Assembly (NCBI RefSeq): GCF_008362905.1
Contig: NZ_VFJB01000004.1
Span: forward strand, 186,001-250,000
Direction: 5' to 3'
Length of the DNA stretch: 64,000 nucleotides
Source: Deferribacter autotrophicus
GTDB taxonomy: Bacteria > Chrysiogenota > Deferribacteres > Deferribacterales > Deferribacteraceae
The notes beneath the pieces are model-generated. The model was not told where the DNA came from. It did no database searches and saw only the letters and a program-made list of their open reading frames with translations. How positions within the stretch are numbered: the stretch's first letter is position 1; each line of letters opens with the position of its first letter. The translations under genes were made by a program, and so were the position numbers. This document shows positions 9,831 through 20,118 of this stretch, piece after piece.

Positions 9831-10220
9831 ATGGCTGAATATTACTACGGAACAGGAAGAAGAAAAACATCCGTTGCAAGAGTATTTTTAAAACCAGGCA
9901 GCGGTAATATTACAGTTAATGGTAAAACTTTAGACGAATACTTTGAGCGTCCTACCCTTAAAATGATTATTCTTCAGCCACTTGAAACTGTGAATGCGCT
10001 AGGTAAATTTGATTTTTACATCACAGTAAAAGGTGGAGGTAAATCAGGACAGGCTGGAGCAGTAAGACACGGAATAGCAAGAGCTCTTTTGGCTTACAAT
10101 GAAGATTTCAGATCACCATTGAAGAAAAAAGGTTTTCTTACAAGAGATCCACGTATGGTGGAAAGAAAGAAATACGGAAAACCAAAAGCAAGAAAGAGCC
10201 CTCAATTCTCCAAACGTTAA
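9831..10220 (+). CDS. rpsI: 30S ribosomal protein S9
   Basis: 129 residues. N-terminal [17 protein letters not shown] and C-terminal [24 protein letters not shown], whose basic tail reaches the P-site tRNA. Starts 10 bp after rplM; last gene of the operon, followed by a strong terminator. Confidence 0.98.
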   Translation: MAEYYYGTGRRKTSVARVFLKPGSGNITVNGKTLDEYFERPTLKMIILQPLETVNALGKFDFYITVKGGGKSGQAGAVRHGIARALLAYNEDFRSPLKKKGFLTRDPRMVERKKYGKPKARKSPQFSKR

Positions 10221-10238
10221 AAAATCTATTTTTATACA

Positions 10239-10275
10239 GGTTGGCACTTACAAAGTGCCAACCACATTTTTTTTG
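10239..10275 (+). terminator. Intrinsic terminator after rpsI
   Basis: 11-bp perfect stem GGTTGGCACTT / AAGTGCCAACC (10239-10249 and 10253-10263) with a 3-nt apex, followed by ACA and a run of eight T. Ends the ffh-rpsI block. Confidence 0.9.
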
Positions 10276-10296
10276 ACAAATTATACTGACAACACC

Positions 10297-11001
10297 CTAT
10301 TTTTTCTGATAAATATAAATAATATCTTGGAAATCTGGGAAAGAGTAAGGAAGGTATTTTTTTATCAATAAATATTTTTCATAATTTTTAAAAAAAATTA
10401 CATTCCCAGATACATTTGGATCTTTATCCGCAATGATTACAAGGTAATTCCCTTTCTTCATCACATCAAAACAATTTATAAGAAAATTATCTTCAGGCGG
10501 CGGCCAGTTTATTAGTGCCACATCAGGATTCTCATCTTTTATTGTTTTAATAGCATCCTGTTTATAAACTTTTATAGGCTTTTCCGTTTCAGTCAATTTT
10601 TCCCATGAAAAATCATCCACAACCTTATCAATCTTCAATCCCATTCTGTTTAAATAATAGCTCACCCAACCGTTTCCTGCCGCTAATTCATAAATCCTTT
10701 TTTTCTTAAACGGCGTTAATATTCTTTTTAAAAAAACGGTATTCTCCCAACATAAAGGAAAATATGTATATCTAACATACTCTTGCCTTATCAAAACACC
10801 AACCTGAGATGGAAAAAGTTTAATTTTACTAAAAATTTTAACTAAGAAATATGATGTCACCAAATTATATTTGTAAAAAGTACAATAAAAATAACTTTCT
10901 AAATGTTTATAAAAATAATAATTATTACTACATAGAAAATATTCTATATGTTTTAAAACATTTTTCTGAAAATATTCATTAAACGATAGCAAACTTACCA
11001 T
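10297..11001 (-). CDS. Orphan methyltransferase-like protein
   Basis: 234 residues, not assigned to a named family. The first 90 residues are rich in Tyr, Phe and Asn. From about 100, KKRIYELAAGNGWVSYYLNR resembles SAM-binding motif I, and VALINWPPPEDN resembles the (N/D)PPY-type motif IV of class I methyltransferases. No signal peptide or clear membrane segment. It stands alone, antisense to both neighbours, and its codons look more AT-rich than the flanking genes. An inactive or specialised methyltransferase is plausible; substrate unknown. Confidence 0.55.
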   Translation of the reverse strand: MVSLLSFNEYFQKNVLKHIEYFLCSNNYYFYKHLESYFYCTFYKYNLVTSYFLVKIFSKIKLFPSQVGVLIRQEYVRYTYFPLCWENTVFLKRILTPFKKKRIYELAAGNGWVSYYLNRMGLKIDKVVDDFSWEKLTETEKPIKVYKQDAIKTIKDENPDVALINWPPPEDNFLINCFDVMKKGNYLVIIADKDPNVSGNVIFFKNYEKYLLIKKYLPYSFPDFQDIIYIYQKK

Positions 11002-11058
11002 TTTTATGCTATAGTTATAATTAAGATTTTTTTAACTCTTGTCAATAGGAGGTTTTTT

Positions 11059-11538
11059 ATGCAAAAACTAATCAGAGTAGAACCAGAAAAGTGTATAGGC
11101 TGTAAGACCTGTGAACTGGCATGCTCATTCAAGCACACAGGCGAATTTTCTCCATCAAAATCAAGAATTGTGAATGAAGTTTTTCTTGAAGAAGGGATAT
11201 TCATTACAGCCACCTGTATGCAGTGTGACGATCCTTGGTGTCTTAAAGCCTGTCCAAAAGGTGCCATTGAAAAAGACGCCATTACTGGTGTGGTGACTGT
11301 AGTTGACGATAAATGTGTTGGATGTAGAACATGTGTTAGCGCATGTCCATTCGGAATGATAAAATACGCTCCATGGAAAAAGAAAGTTGACAAATGTAAC
11401 CTTTGTGGTGACGATTACCCTGAATGTGTAGCTTTTTGTCCGACAGGTTGTCTCACATATTCCGAAGAAGACACTCCTACAAGAACCAAAATAAAGAAAT
11501 TTTTAAACGTATTAAAAGAAGGGAACTTGGAGGTGTAA
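11059..11538 (+). CDS. Polyferredoxin subunit of aldehyde oxidoreductase (AorA-type)
   Basis: 159 residues with four cysteine clusters for four [4Fe-4S] centres: [35 protein letters not shown] and [15 protein letters not shown]. This is the HycB/DmsB-type electron-transfer fold. GGAGG lies just before the ATG. It is followed 1 bp later by the tungsten enzyme gene. Inferred role: carry electrons between the W cofactor subunit and the FAD subunit or a ferredoxin. Confidence 0.88.
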   Translation: MQKLIRVEPEKCIGCKTCELACSFKHTGEFSPSKSRIVNEVFLEEGIFITATCMQCDDPWCLKACPKGAIEKDAITGVVTVVDDKCVGCRTCVSACPFGMIKYAPWKKKVDKCNLCGDDYPECVAFCPTGCLTYSEEDTPTRTKIKKFLNVLKEGNLEV

Positions 11539-11539
11539 T

Positions 11540-13336
11540 ATGTTTGGTGGATGGACTGGTAAAATATTAAGAATAAATTTAACTGATAAAAGCTACAAAA
11601 TTGAAGACCTAAATTACGATTGGGCTAAGAAATTTATCGGGGGACGAGGCCTTGCAGTAAAATATTTTACTGAAGAGGTATCTCCGGATGTGGATCCTTT
11701 ATCGCCTGAAAATAAGCTCATTATGGCAACAGGCCCACTAACTGGAACGTATGGTGCGGCAAACGGAAGATATATGGTAATTACAAAAGCACCTTTAACA
11801 GGTACCATCGCCTCATCAAACTCAGGTGGATATTTCCCTTCCGAAATGAAGTATGCAGGCTTTGATATGATAATATTTGAAGGTAAAGCTGATAAGCCTG
11901 TTTATGTAACTATCTATAACCAAAATGTTGAAATTAGGGATGCTTCACACCTCTGGGGAAAAACCACAGATGAAGTGGAAGATATCATCAGAGAAGAATT
12001 TCATGGTGATGCAAAAATAGCTTCCATAGGCCCTGCAGGTGAAAAGCTTGTAAAATTTGCTTGTGTTATGAACGATAAACACAGAGCTGCAGGTAGAAGT
12101 GGTGTGGGAGCAGTAATGGGAAGCAAAAACCTAAAAGCAGTAGCCATCAGAGGTACCGGCGGAGTGAAAATTGCCAAAAATGATGAGTTCAGAAATGCAG
12201 CTTTCAACGCTTATAAACTGATGAAAGAAGCTCCTGTCACTTCTCAAGGTCTTCCATTGTACGGTACTGCCGTACTTGTTAACGTGATTAATGAAAACGG
12301 TCTTCTACCTACAAAAAACTTCCAGTTTGATACCTTTGAAGGTGCCCAAGATATTTCCGGTGAAAAATTGGCTCAAACCTATCTTAAGAGAAACAAAGCC
12401 TGTATGGGTTGTATTATAGGTTGCGGTAGAGTAACACAATTAGTGGGAGAAGTGGTTAAAGAAGGTCCAGAGTATGAAACTATCTGGGCACTGGGTGCTG
12501 ATTGTGGAGTCAGTGACCTTAAAGCCGTAACAAAAGCAAACTATATCTGTAACGAATACGGTATGGACCCTATAACAGCAGGAGCCACCCTTGCATGTGC
12601 TATGGAAATGTACGAAAAGGGGCTTATCCCTGATGCTGATGTTGATATGCCTTTGCGCTTTGGAGACCCAGAAGTTCTTGTTACTATGATAGAAAAGATG
12701 GCTAAAAGGGAAGGTTTTGGTGATAAATTAGCAGAAGGTTCTTATAAGTTATCTGAGATGTATGGTGATACTTATTATTCTATGTCTGTAAAAAAACTTG
12801 AGTTCCCTGCCTATGACGGAAGAGTGGCTCAAGGTATGGCAATAAACTATGCTACAAATAACAGAGGTGCTTGTCACGTAAGAGGATACCTCATATCTCC
12901 GGAAATATTGGGTATCCCCGAAAAACTCGATCCAACATCCACTGATGGAAAAGCCGAATGGTGTAAAGCATTTCAAGATGTAACATCTTTAGTGGATTCC
13001 AGCGGTATCTGTCTTTTCACAACCTTTGCAATCACAGCAACTCAGGTGACAGACTTCCTCAATGCAGCAATTGGATTTGACTATCCAGAAGAATACTACG
13101 TCCAGTGTGGCGAAAGGGTATGGAACCTTGAAAGACTTTTCAATCTAAAAGCAGGGATTGATCCAAAGCAGGATACACTACCAAAGAGAATTCTTGAAGA
13201 ACCTGTATCTGACGGCCCTCATAAAGGTAGTGTAGCAAAACTTTCCGAAATGTTACCAAAATATTATGAAGTCCGCGGTTGGTCAAAGGATGGTATTCCA
13301 ACCGAAGAAAAATTAAAAGAATTGGATTTGGCATAG
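11540..13336 (+). CDS. aor: Tungsten-dependent aldehyde ferredoxin oxidoreductase
   Basis: 598 residues, typical for the AOR family. N-terminal [29 protein letters not shown], the pterin-binding [24 protein letters not shown] and [23 protein letters not shown], and the iron-sulfur [10 protein letters not shown] motif (about 288-297). Family enzymes oxidise aldehydes to acids or, run backwards, reduce acids. The gene order FeS protein - AOR - MoaD-like - FAD protein matches the AorABC-type enzymes known from Aromatoleum, which can use NAD or other acceptors. Substrate not predictable. Confidence 0.92.
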   Translation: MFGGWTGKILRINLTDKSYKIEDLNYDWAKKFIGGRGLAVKYFTEEVSPDVDPLSPENKLIMATGPLTGTYGAANGRYMVITKAPLTGTIASSNSGGYFPSEMKYAGFDMIIFEGKADKPVYVTIYNQNVEIRDASHLWGKTTDEVEDIIREEFHGDAKIASIGPAGEKLVKFACVMNDKHRAAGRSGVGAVMGSKNLKAVAIRGTGGVKIAKNDEFRNAAFNAYKLMKEAPVTSQGLPLYGTAVLVNVINENGLLPTKNFQFDTFEGAQDISGEKLAQTYLKRNKACMGCIIGCGRVTQLVGEVVKEGPEYETIWALGADCGVSDLKAVTKANYICNEYGMDPITAGATLACAMEMYEKGLIPDADVDMPLRFGDPEVLVTMIEKMAKREGFGDKLAEGSYKLSEMYGDTYYSMSVKKLEFPAYDGRVAQGMAINYATNNRGACHVRGYLISPEILGIPEKLDPTSTDGKAEWCKAFQDVTSLVDSSGICLFTTFAITATQVTDFLNAAIGFDYPEEYYVQCGERVWNLERLFNLKAGIDPKQDTLPKRILEEPVSDGPHKGSVAKLSEMLPKYYEVRGWSKDGIPTEEKLKELDLA

Positions 13337-13346
13337 GGTACCCCCT

Positions 13347-13586
13347 ATGCCCCTTTTAAAATTTATTGGTTTACTTCAAAAAAAATATGGTGAAAAAATT
13401 TTTCTTAATTATGAGGGTAAGTTAAGCCTCATTTTGCAACGTATTATGGAAAAAGAAGATATGGAAAACGAATATCTTCAAATACTAGTTAATGGGAAAT
13501 ACACAAAAGATTTAAGTTTGCACATTAATCAAAACGATATTATTACACTATATATTATTGGTGGTACAGGATATCCCGGAGGATGA
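13347..13586 (+). CDS. MoaD/ThiS-like sulfur carrier
   Basis: 79 residues with beta-grasp character (LKFIGLLQKKYGEK, VNGKYTKDLSLHINQNDIITLY) and the diagnostic C-terminal diglycine (GYPGG). After adenylation and thiocarboxylation such proteins donate sulfur to molybdopterin. Its place inside the AOR cluster suggests service to the tungsten cofactor of this enzyme. Overlooked easily because it is small. Confidence 0.8.
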   Translation: MPLLKFIGLLQKKYGEKIFLNYEGKLSLILQRIMEKEDMENEYLQILVNGKYTKDLSLHINQNDIITLYIIGGTGYPGG

Positions 13587-13587
13587 A

Positions 13588-14817
13588 ATGAAAAAATACG
13601 ATATTGTAGTCTTAGGTAACAGCGCAGCAGGCTTAAGTTTCATTAATACAATAAGAAAATATAATAAACCCCTATCCGTACTTTTGATAGACAGAGAAGA
13701 ATATGCCGCTTACTCACGAGTACTTACCCCCTATTATATTTCGGGGAAAACGGATAGAAATGGAATATTCATTGTTGATAAAGAATATTATTCAAAAATT
13801 AACGTAGACACAATTCTTGGAGAAGCAGTTATAAATGTAGATTTTGAAAAAAGAGTTGTTACTACTGATAAAGGGAACGAAATCACTTACAACTATCTTT
13901 TTATCGGTTTGGGAGCAGAAGCTAAAAGAACGGGCTTTGAATCTGATAAAATCTTAAACCTCAGACATTTGGACGATGCTGATAAGCTCCACTATTTTTT
14001 TAACAATGCAAAATCGGTGGCAGGATTTGGCGCCGGGCTTGTCACAATTCCCCTGCTCTCGCATATGAAAGATGAAATTGAAAAACACCTCATCATCTCA
14101 TCCGATAGGGTCTTTTCAAGGGTTTTAGATAAAGAAGCCTCTCAATTTGTGGAAGATGCCATGTTAAAAGCAGGGGTAAAAATCTATAAAAAGGATGACA
14201 TAGTTTCTGCAAACGAGAAAAATGACAAAATAAACATTACTCTTAAATCAGGAACATCCATTGATGTGGATTTTGCTATCATAGGAAAAGGTGTTTCGCA
14301 AAATATTAAACTTTTCGAAAATACTCCTCTTGAAATCGGATGGGGTATCAAAATCGATAAATATTGCAGGACAAATATAGAAAATGTTTATGCCGGCGGA
14401 GATATTGCTCAAGATTTTGATTTTATTACAAAAGAAGATACCACTCAGGGTAACTGGATTACAGCAGTAGAACACGGAGAAATTGCCGCAAAACATATAG
14501 TGAGATTAAATGAAGCATATGAAGGTAGCCTAAAAAACAACACCACTGAGGTATTTGGTGTTGAGGTAGCAGTAGTAGGTTATTTTAAAGAAGATGTAAA
14601 GACTGTCACCTATTACAATAAACAGGGAAATATTTTTAGAAAAATATTTTTAGACGATGACGATACCATAATTGGCTGCACAATGATAAATGAGACTAAT
14701 GATGCAGGCATATACTATGGACTCGTAAAAAGAAGAGTTAAATTTAACGATTTTTACAAACCGAACAAATTTCACAATTTTTCAAAAATCCACTACGCCA
14801 CAACTTATTTAAAATAA
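13588..14817 (+). CDS. FAD/NAD-dependent oxidoreductase subunit of AOR (AorC-type)
   Basis: About 409 residues from ATG 13588, which has CCCGGAGG 5-12 bp upstream; an in-frame ATG at 13558 lies inside moaD and is unlikely. FAD motif VVLGNSAAGLSFINTI at the N-terminus, NAD-binding region AGFGAGLVTIPLL in the middle, and NVYAGGDIAQDFDF before the C-terminal domain, as in pyridine-nucleotide-disulfide family proteins. Probably passes electrons from the FeS subunit to NAD(P). Last gene of the cluster, followed by a terminator. Confidence 0.86.
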   Translation: MKKYDIVVLGNSAAGLSFINTIRKYNKPLSVLLIDREEYAAYSRVLTPYYISGKTDRNGIFIVDKEYYSKINVDTILGEAVINVDFEKRVVTTDKGNEITYNYLFIGLGAEAKRTGFESDKILNLRHLDDADKLHYFFNNAKSVAGFGAGLVTIPLLSHMKDEIEKHLIISSDRVFSRVLDKEASQFVEDAMLKAGVKIYKKDDIVSANEKNDKINITLKSGTSIDVDFAIIGKGVSQNIKLFENTPLEIGWGIKIDKYCRTNIENVYAGGDIAQDFDFITKEDTTQGNWITAVEHGEIAAKHIVRLNEAYEGSLKNNTTEVFGVEVAVVGYFKEDVKTVTYYNKQGNIFRKIFLDDDDTIIGCTMINETNDAGIYYGLVKRRVKFNDFYKPNKFHNFSKIHYATTYLK

Positions 14818-14833
14818 TACATATCTATTTTTT

Positions 14834-14856
14834 GAGGGCCTAGCCCTCTTTTTTAT
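14834..14856 (+). terminator. Intrinsic terminator of AOR operon
   Basis: Stem GAGGGC (14834-14839) / GCCCTC (14843-14848) with a 3-nt loop, followed by a T-run. Confidence 0.75.
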
Positions 14857-14973
14857 AGAAATAATTTTCTTTAGTTTCATAAATTAAGTATTATATTCTA
14901 ATGTTTTTCAATGATTTGGTTTTGAATTCCAATTATAGCATCAAGTGCTTTTAAATAAGTCATACAAATTTTT

Positions 14974-15555
14974 AATTAGTTGCCGCTAAAAAAGCGGCAA
15001 CTAATTTATAGTAAATGATTTATTTTAATTTTATCATAGAAATTCCCCCAGTTTTTTGGTAATTTATACAGGACATAAAGGGGGTAAACCCCCTTTAAAT
15101 CCCTCGAACTTAAAGGGGAATACCCCCTTTAGAACCCCCGTTAAGAGGATAATACTGTAAATAATTGTTATTAATAAATTAGTTTTCTTAAAAAGAAAAC
15201 CAATTTAGGGGATGAAAATTATATTATTACCTTAAGGATGTTGCACAATGCACAAATAAATATGCGGAAGATTAACTATATACTTAATATATTGATAATA
15301 AAGAGATTACTTCGCTGACGCTCCTCGCAATGACGATAATATTAACGTCATTGCGAGGAGCGTCAGCGACGAAGCAATCTCTTTGTTTTTCAATGTGTTA
15401 CAAAAATAAATGAACTCCTGTTGTGCAATATCCTTACCTTATTTCATGTTTTTCATATGTATTGCATTTTTTTAACTTTTTGCTAGAAAACTTATTTAAA
15501 AATTATAAGATATTATTGATACTTAGTTCTCACTTTTTCAGTGAGAACTAAGTAT
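14974..15555. repeat. Multi-hairpin intergenic repeat, copy A (interrupted by a MITE)
   Basis: Fills most of an 800-bp gene-free gap. Hairpin 1, AATTAGTTGCCGCT / AGCGGCAACTAATT, at 14974-15006. G-rich hairpin AAAGGGGG / CCCCCTTT at 15077-15096, and a similar one at about 15112-15130. Hairpin 3, AATTAGTTTTCTT / AAGAAAACC, from about 15176. Hairpin 4, ATACTTAGTTCTCACT / AGTGAGAACTAAGTAT, a 16-bp perfect stem, at 15519-15555. A 200-bp element sits at 15235-15434. The same order of hairpins with similar linkers recurs at 41401-41656. No ORF is credible here. Confidence 0.75.
15228..15441. mobile_element. 200-bp MITE-like element with 7-bp target duplication
   Basis: Terminal inverted repeats AGGATGTTGCACAA (15235-15248) and TTGTGCAATATCCT (15421-15434) differ at one position. 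TACCTTA flanks both sides (15228-15234, 15435-15441). The inside is a large palindrome (about 15299-15384) whose arms contain CATTGCGAGGAGCGTCAGCG and are much richer in G+C than the host. It encodes no protein, so it must be mobilised in trans if at all. The inserted copy splits the multi-hairpin repeat. Confidence 0.75.
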
Positions 15556-15574
15556 TTTCTGTACTTAAAATAAA

Positions 15575-15600
15575 AAAAGCCGGGCAGATGCCCGGCTTTT
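15575..15600 (-). terminator. Intrinsic terminator of groEL
   Basis: GCCGGGC (15579-15585) / GCCCGGC (15590-15596) with A-run and T-run on either side, so it can also act on the other strand. Lies 25 bp past the groEL stop. Confidence 0.88.
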
Positions 15601-15625
15601 CAAAACCCTGTTAAACAGGGAGATA

Positions 15626-17266
<1,641 letters not shown>

Positions 17267-17282
17267 TTATATTCTTAATTAA

Positions 17283-17576
17283 TTACTTCTCAATGATACC
17301 AAGAATATCGTCTTCTCTCATGATAAGATATTCTTCACCATCAATTTTGATATCAGTACCAGCATATTTGCTGAAAAGAATTCTGTCGCCAGGTTTTACT
17401 GTAAGCTCAATCTTTGTACCGTTTTCTAAAACTTTACCAGGACCCACTGCAATTACCTCACCCTCTTGTGATTTTTCTCTTGCAGTATCTGGAATAATAA
17501 TCCCTGATTCTGTTTTTTCTTCTACTTCGATCCTTTTTACAAGAACTCTGTCCTGAAGTGGTTTGATGTTTGCCAT
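17283..17576 (-). CDS. groES: Co-chaperonin GroES (Hsp10)
   Basis: 97 residues. [30 protein letters not shown] contains the mobile loop, and [26 protein letters not shown] the barrel. GGAGG before the ATG. Separated from groEL by 28 bp. Confidence 0.98.
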   Translation of the reverse strand: MANIKPLQDRVLVKRIEVEEKTESGIIIPDTAREKSQEGEVIAVGPGKVLENGTKIELTVKPGDRILFSKYAGTDIKIDGEEYLIMREDDILGIIEK

Positions 17577-17600
17577 GGTTACCTCCTCTATTTTTTATTA

Positions 17601-17627
17601 TTAGCAACCAACATTATCGAGTGCTAG
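17601..17627 (-). promoter_or_regulatory. CIRCE-like HrcA operator upstream of groES
   Basis: On the minus strand: CTAGCACTC, 9 bp, GGTTGCTAA. The CIRCE consensus is TTAGCACTC-N9-GAGTGCTAA; the first half differs at one base and the second at two. Spacing is exact. It begins 25 bp before the groES ATG, where HrcA would block initiation. Confidence 0.75.
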
Positions 17628-17796
17628 CAGAGTTATATATATAAACTGCAATAAAAAAATCAAGAGTTTTTTTATAGAATAAACCGTGGTTACAATTTAG
17701 CTAAACTTTATACAGCCAAATTTAACTTTTGTATTGATATAATCTTAAATATGATTTATACATTAATTAATCACTAATTAAATAGGAGTCAAAATA

Positions 17797-19209
17797 ATGG
17801 GAAAAACGCTATTGAAAAAAGTTTGGGAAATCCACAAGGTGGCAGAAATTTCAGGTGGCAGGGATCAATTATTTATAGGCTTGCATTTAATACACGAAGT
17901 TACAAGTCCACAAGCATTTTCTATGATACGTGAGCTGGGCTTAAAAGTTCTTTTCCCTGAAAGAACATTTGCCACATGCGACCATATCATACCCACCGAA
18001 GATACCTCAAGGCCTTTTAAAGACCCTCTTGCCGAAGAAATGATGCAAGCCATCGAAAAAAATACAAAAGAGTTTGGTATAAAATTCTTCTCTCCAGAAA
18101 CAGGGAAACAGGGGATTGTTCATATTGTAGGTCCCGAATTAGGCTTAACACAGCCGGGGATGACTATAGCATGCGGTGACTCTCACACTGCTACACACGG
18201 AGCATTTGGTGCTATTGCGTTTGGCATAGGAACATCACAGGTAAGAGACGTTCTTGCGACACAAACCCTTGCTATGACACCGCTAAAAGTAAGACGTATT
18301 GAAGTAAACGGAGCACTCAAACCTGGTGTTTATGCGAAAGATATCATTTTATATCTTATAAAGAAGCTTGGAGTAAAAGGTGGTATAGGTTATGCCTATG
18401 AATTTGCCGGAAGTGCTATTGAGTCCCTTTCTATGGAAGGGAGAATGACTGTTTGCAATATGGCCATCGAAGGTGGTGCAAGGGTTGGATATATAAACCC
18501 TGATGAAACTACCTATAATTATTTAAAAGGAAGAGAATACGCCCCTAAAGGTAATGAATGGGAAAAAAGAATAGAATACTGGGAAAGTATCAAATCAGAT
18601 CCAGATGCAGATTATGATGATATAAAACAGTTTGAAGCAAATGATATTGAACCCATGGTAACCTGGGGAATTAATCCAGAACAGTGCATATCAATAACAG
18701 AAAAAATTCCAGAACCTAAAAATGATGGTGAGAAAGAAGCCCTTGAATACATGAAATTCAAACCTGGCATGCCTATCAAAGGTGTCAAAATTGACGTAGC
18801 ATTTATCGGTAGCTGTACAAACGGTAGGATAGAAGATTTGAGGGAAGTAGCTAAGTATATAAAAGGGAAAAAGGTTGCAAAGCATGTTAAGGCATTCATT
18901 GTCCCTGGGTCTATGGGGGTAAAACTTCAAGCAGAAAAAGAAGGTTTACATGAAATCTTTATGGATGCCGGTTTTGAATGGAGAAACCCTGGATGCTCCA
19001 TGTGTCTTGCCATGAACCCTGATAAGCTTGTGGGGGACCAAATTTCTGCTTCAAGCTCAAATAGAAATTTCAAGGGAAGACAAGGTTCACCAACAGGAAG
19101 GACTTTACTTATGAGCCCTGTAATGGTGGCAGCTGCTGCAATTGCCGGAGAAGTGGCTGATGCAAGAGAAGTTTTTAATATTAAAAGTGGAAGTGAAGGT
19201 GGAGAGTAA
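17797..19209 (+). CDS. leuC: 3-isopropylmalate dehydratase large subunit
   Basis: 470 residues, aconitase superfamily. [32 protein letters not shown] (first cluster cysteine) and [21 protein letters not shown] with the CxxC that completes the [4Fe-4S] site. Bacterial-type LeuC, isomerising 2-isopropylmalate in leucine synthesis. AGGAG precedes the ATG. leuD follows 72 bp later; no leuA or leuB is in the window. No leader peptide with leucine codons was found in the 150 bp upstream. Confidence 0.95.
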   Translation: MGKTLLKKVWEIHKVAEISGGRDQLFIGLHLIHEVTSPQAFSMIRELGLKVLFPERTFATCDHIIPTEDTSRPFKDPLAEEMMQAIEKNTKEFGIKFFSPETGKQGIVHIVGPELGLTQPGMTIACGDSHTATHGAFGAIAFGIGTSQVRDVLATQTLAMTPLKVRRIEVNGALKPGVYAKDIILYLIKKLGVKGGIGYAYEFAGSAIESLSMEGRMTVCNMAIEGGARVGYINPDETTYNYLKGREYAPKGNEWEKRIEYWESIKSDPDADYDDIKQFEANDIEPMVTWGINPEQCISITEKIPEPKNDGEKEALEYMKFKPGMPIKGVKIDVAFIGSCTNGRIEDLREVAKYIKGKKVAKHVKAFIVPGSMGVKLQAEKEGLHEIFMDAGFEWRNPGCSMCLAMNPDKLVGDQISASSSNRNFKGRQGSPTGRTLLMSPVMVAAAAIAGEVADAREVFNIKSGSEGGE

Positions 19210-19281
19210 AAGTGAAAAAACTCTTTACTTACATCCTTTTTTTCACCTTTCACATTCATTTCAAAATAAGGAGGAATCGTT

Positions 19282-19884
19282 ATGAATTTGGGTGCAATTA
19301 AAAAGATAAGTGGACGGATTGTACCAATTGTGGGTGATGACATAGATACAGATAGAATTATTCCTGCAAGATACCTGAAATGCGTTACTTTTGATGGACT
19401 TGGAGAATTTGTATTTTATGATGAACGGTTTGACAAAAATGGCAAAAGTTTAAATCACCCCATTGACAATCCTAAATACAAAGGGGCAAATATCATTTTG
19501 TCTGGTAATAATTTTGGTTGCGGTTCATCAAGAGAACATGCTCCACAAGCAATAAAAAGGGCTGGTTTTGATGCTATTATTGCAGAGAGCTTTGCTGAAA
19601 TATTTTTAGGTAATGCCACTACCTTAGGGATTGTATGTATAACCATCCCTGAGGAAAAAATTGACGAAATAAAATCTATAGTAGAAGCTAACCCTGAAGC
19701 AGAGTGTCACATTGACTTGGAAAATAAAACATTAAATATTGACGGTAAAAATTACAGTTTTGAAATAAAAGAAACAAATAGACAGGCTTTTCTAACCGGC
19801 ACTTACGATAGTCTTTTTGAACTGCTACAAAACAAAGATAAAGTAATCAAACTCGAAAAATCATTACCTTACAGATTTGTATAA
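19282..19884 (+). CDS. leuD: 3-isopropylmalate dehydratase small subunit
   Basis: 200 residues. GDDIDTDRIIPARYLK, the swivel-domain NNFGCGSSREHAPQAIK, and FLGNATTLGIV. Bacterial type (about 200 aa) matching its LeuC partner. GGAGG lies 8 bp ahead. Followed at once by a perfect terminator. Confidence 0.95.
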   Translation: MNLGAIKKISGRIVPIVGDDIDTDRIIPARYLKCVTFDGLGEFVFYDERFDKNGKSLNHPIDNPKYKGANIILSGNNFGCGSSREHAPQAIKRAGFDAIIAESFAEIFLGNATTLGIVCITIPEEKIDEIKSIVEANPEAECHIDLENKTLNIDGKNYSFEIKETNRQAFLTGTYDSLFELLQNKDKVIKLEKSLPYRFV

Positions 19885-19913
19885 ACAGCTGGATTTAAAT
19901 CCAGCTGTTTTCC
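19884..19913 (+). terminator. Intrinsic terminator of leuCD
   Basis: Near-perfect palindrome AACAGCTGGATTT / AAATCCAGCTGTT (19884-19909) that overlaps the leuD stop codon, followed by a T-rich tract. Confidence 0.82.
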
Positions 19914-20020
19914 TTATTTCAAGCAATAAACTTCGCAATTTAGATTTTTTCTAATTTAACTGGAGTCACCCCATTTTTTACAAAACTTTGTTTTAATGAG
20001 TTTGTGGGAAAACATTTTTC

Positions 20021-20105
20021 GGGTTCAAGTTCCCATAAAACCGCCATGGATGGCGGTTTTAGAGGAACTTGTCTCGGAACAAAACTGGACGTTTTGTGAG
20101 AATGT
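20021..20105 (-). ncRNA. Candidate guide (seek/bridge) RNA region 3' of the first IS110 transposase
   Basis: Downstream of the transposase on its strand lie two nested hairpins: CGGAACA...TGTTCCG enclosing CAAAAC/GTTTTG, and CAAGTTCC...GGAACTTG enclosing an AAAACCGCC/GGCGGTTTT stem. IS1111-type elements carry their guide RNA at this place. I could not assign guides to a target, so the call rests on structure and position. Confidence 0.4.
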
Positions 20106-20118
20106 TCCGTGTTAATTG

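Noticed and set aside
14974-15555. Hairpin arrays as CRISPR or integron attC sites
   Set aside because: Stems differ from one another, spacing is irregular and no spacers of uniform length exist. The attC core would need YAAC at the 5' side and GTTR at the 3' side; here the polarity is the reverse (TTAGTT...AACTAA).
17640-17796. Leucine leader peptide or T-box ahead of leuC
   Set aside because: No small ORF with leucine codons, no T-box motif and no attenuator hairpin pair in the gap.
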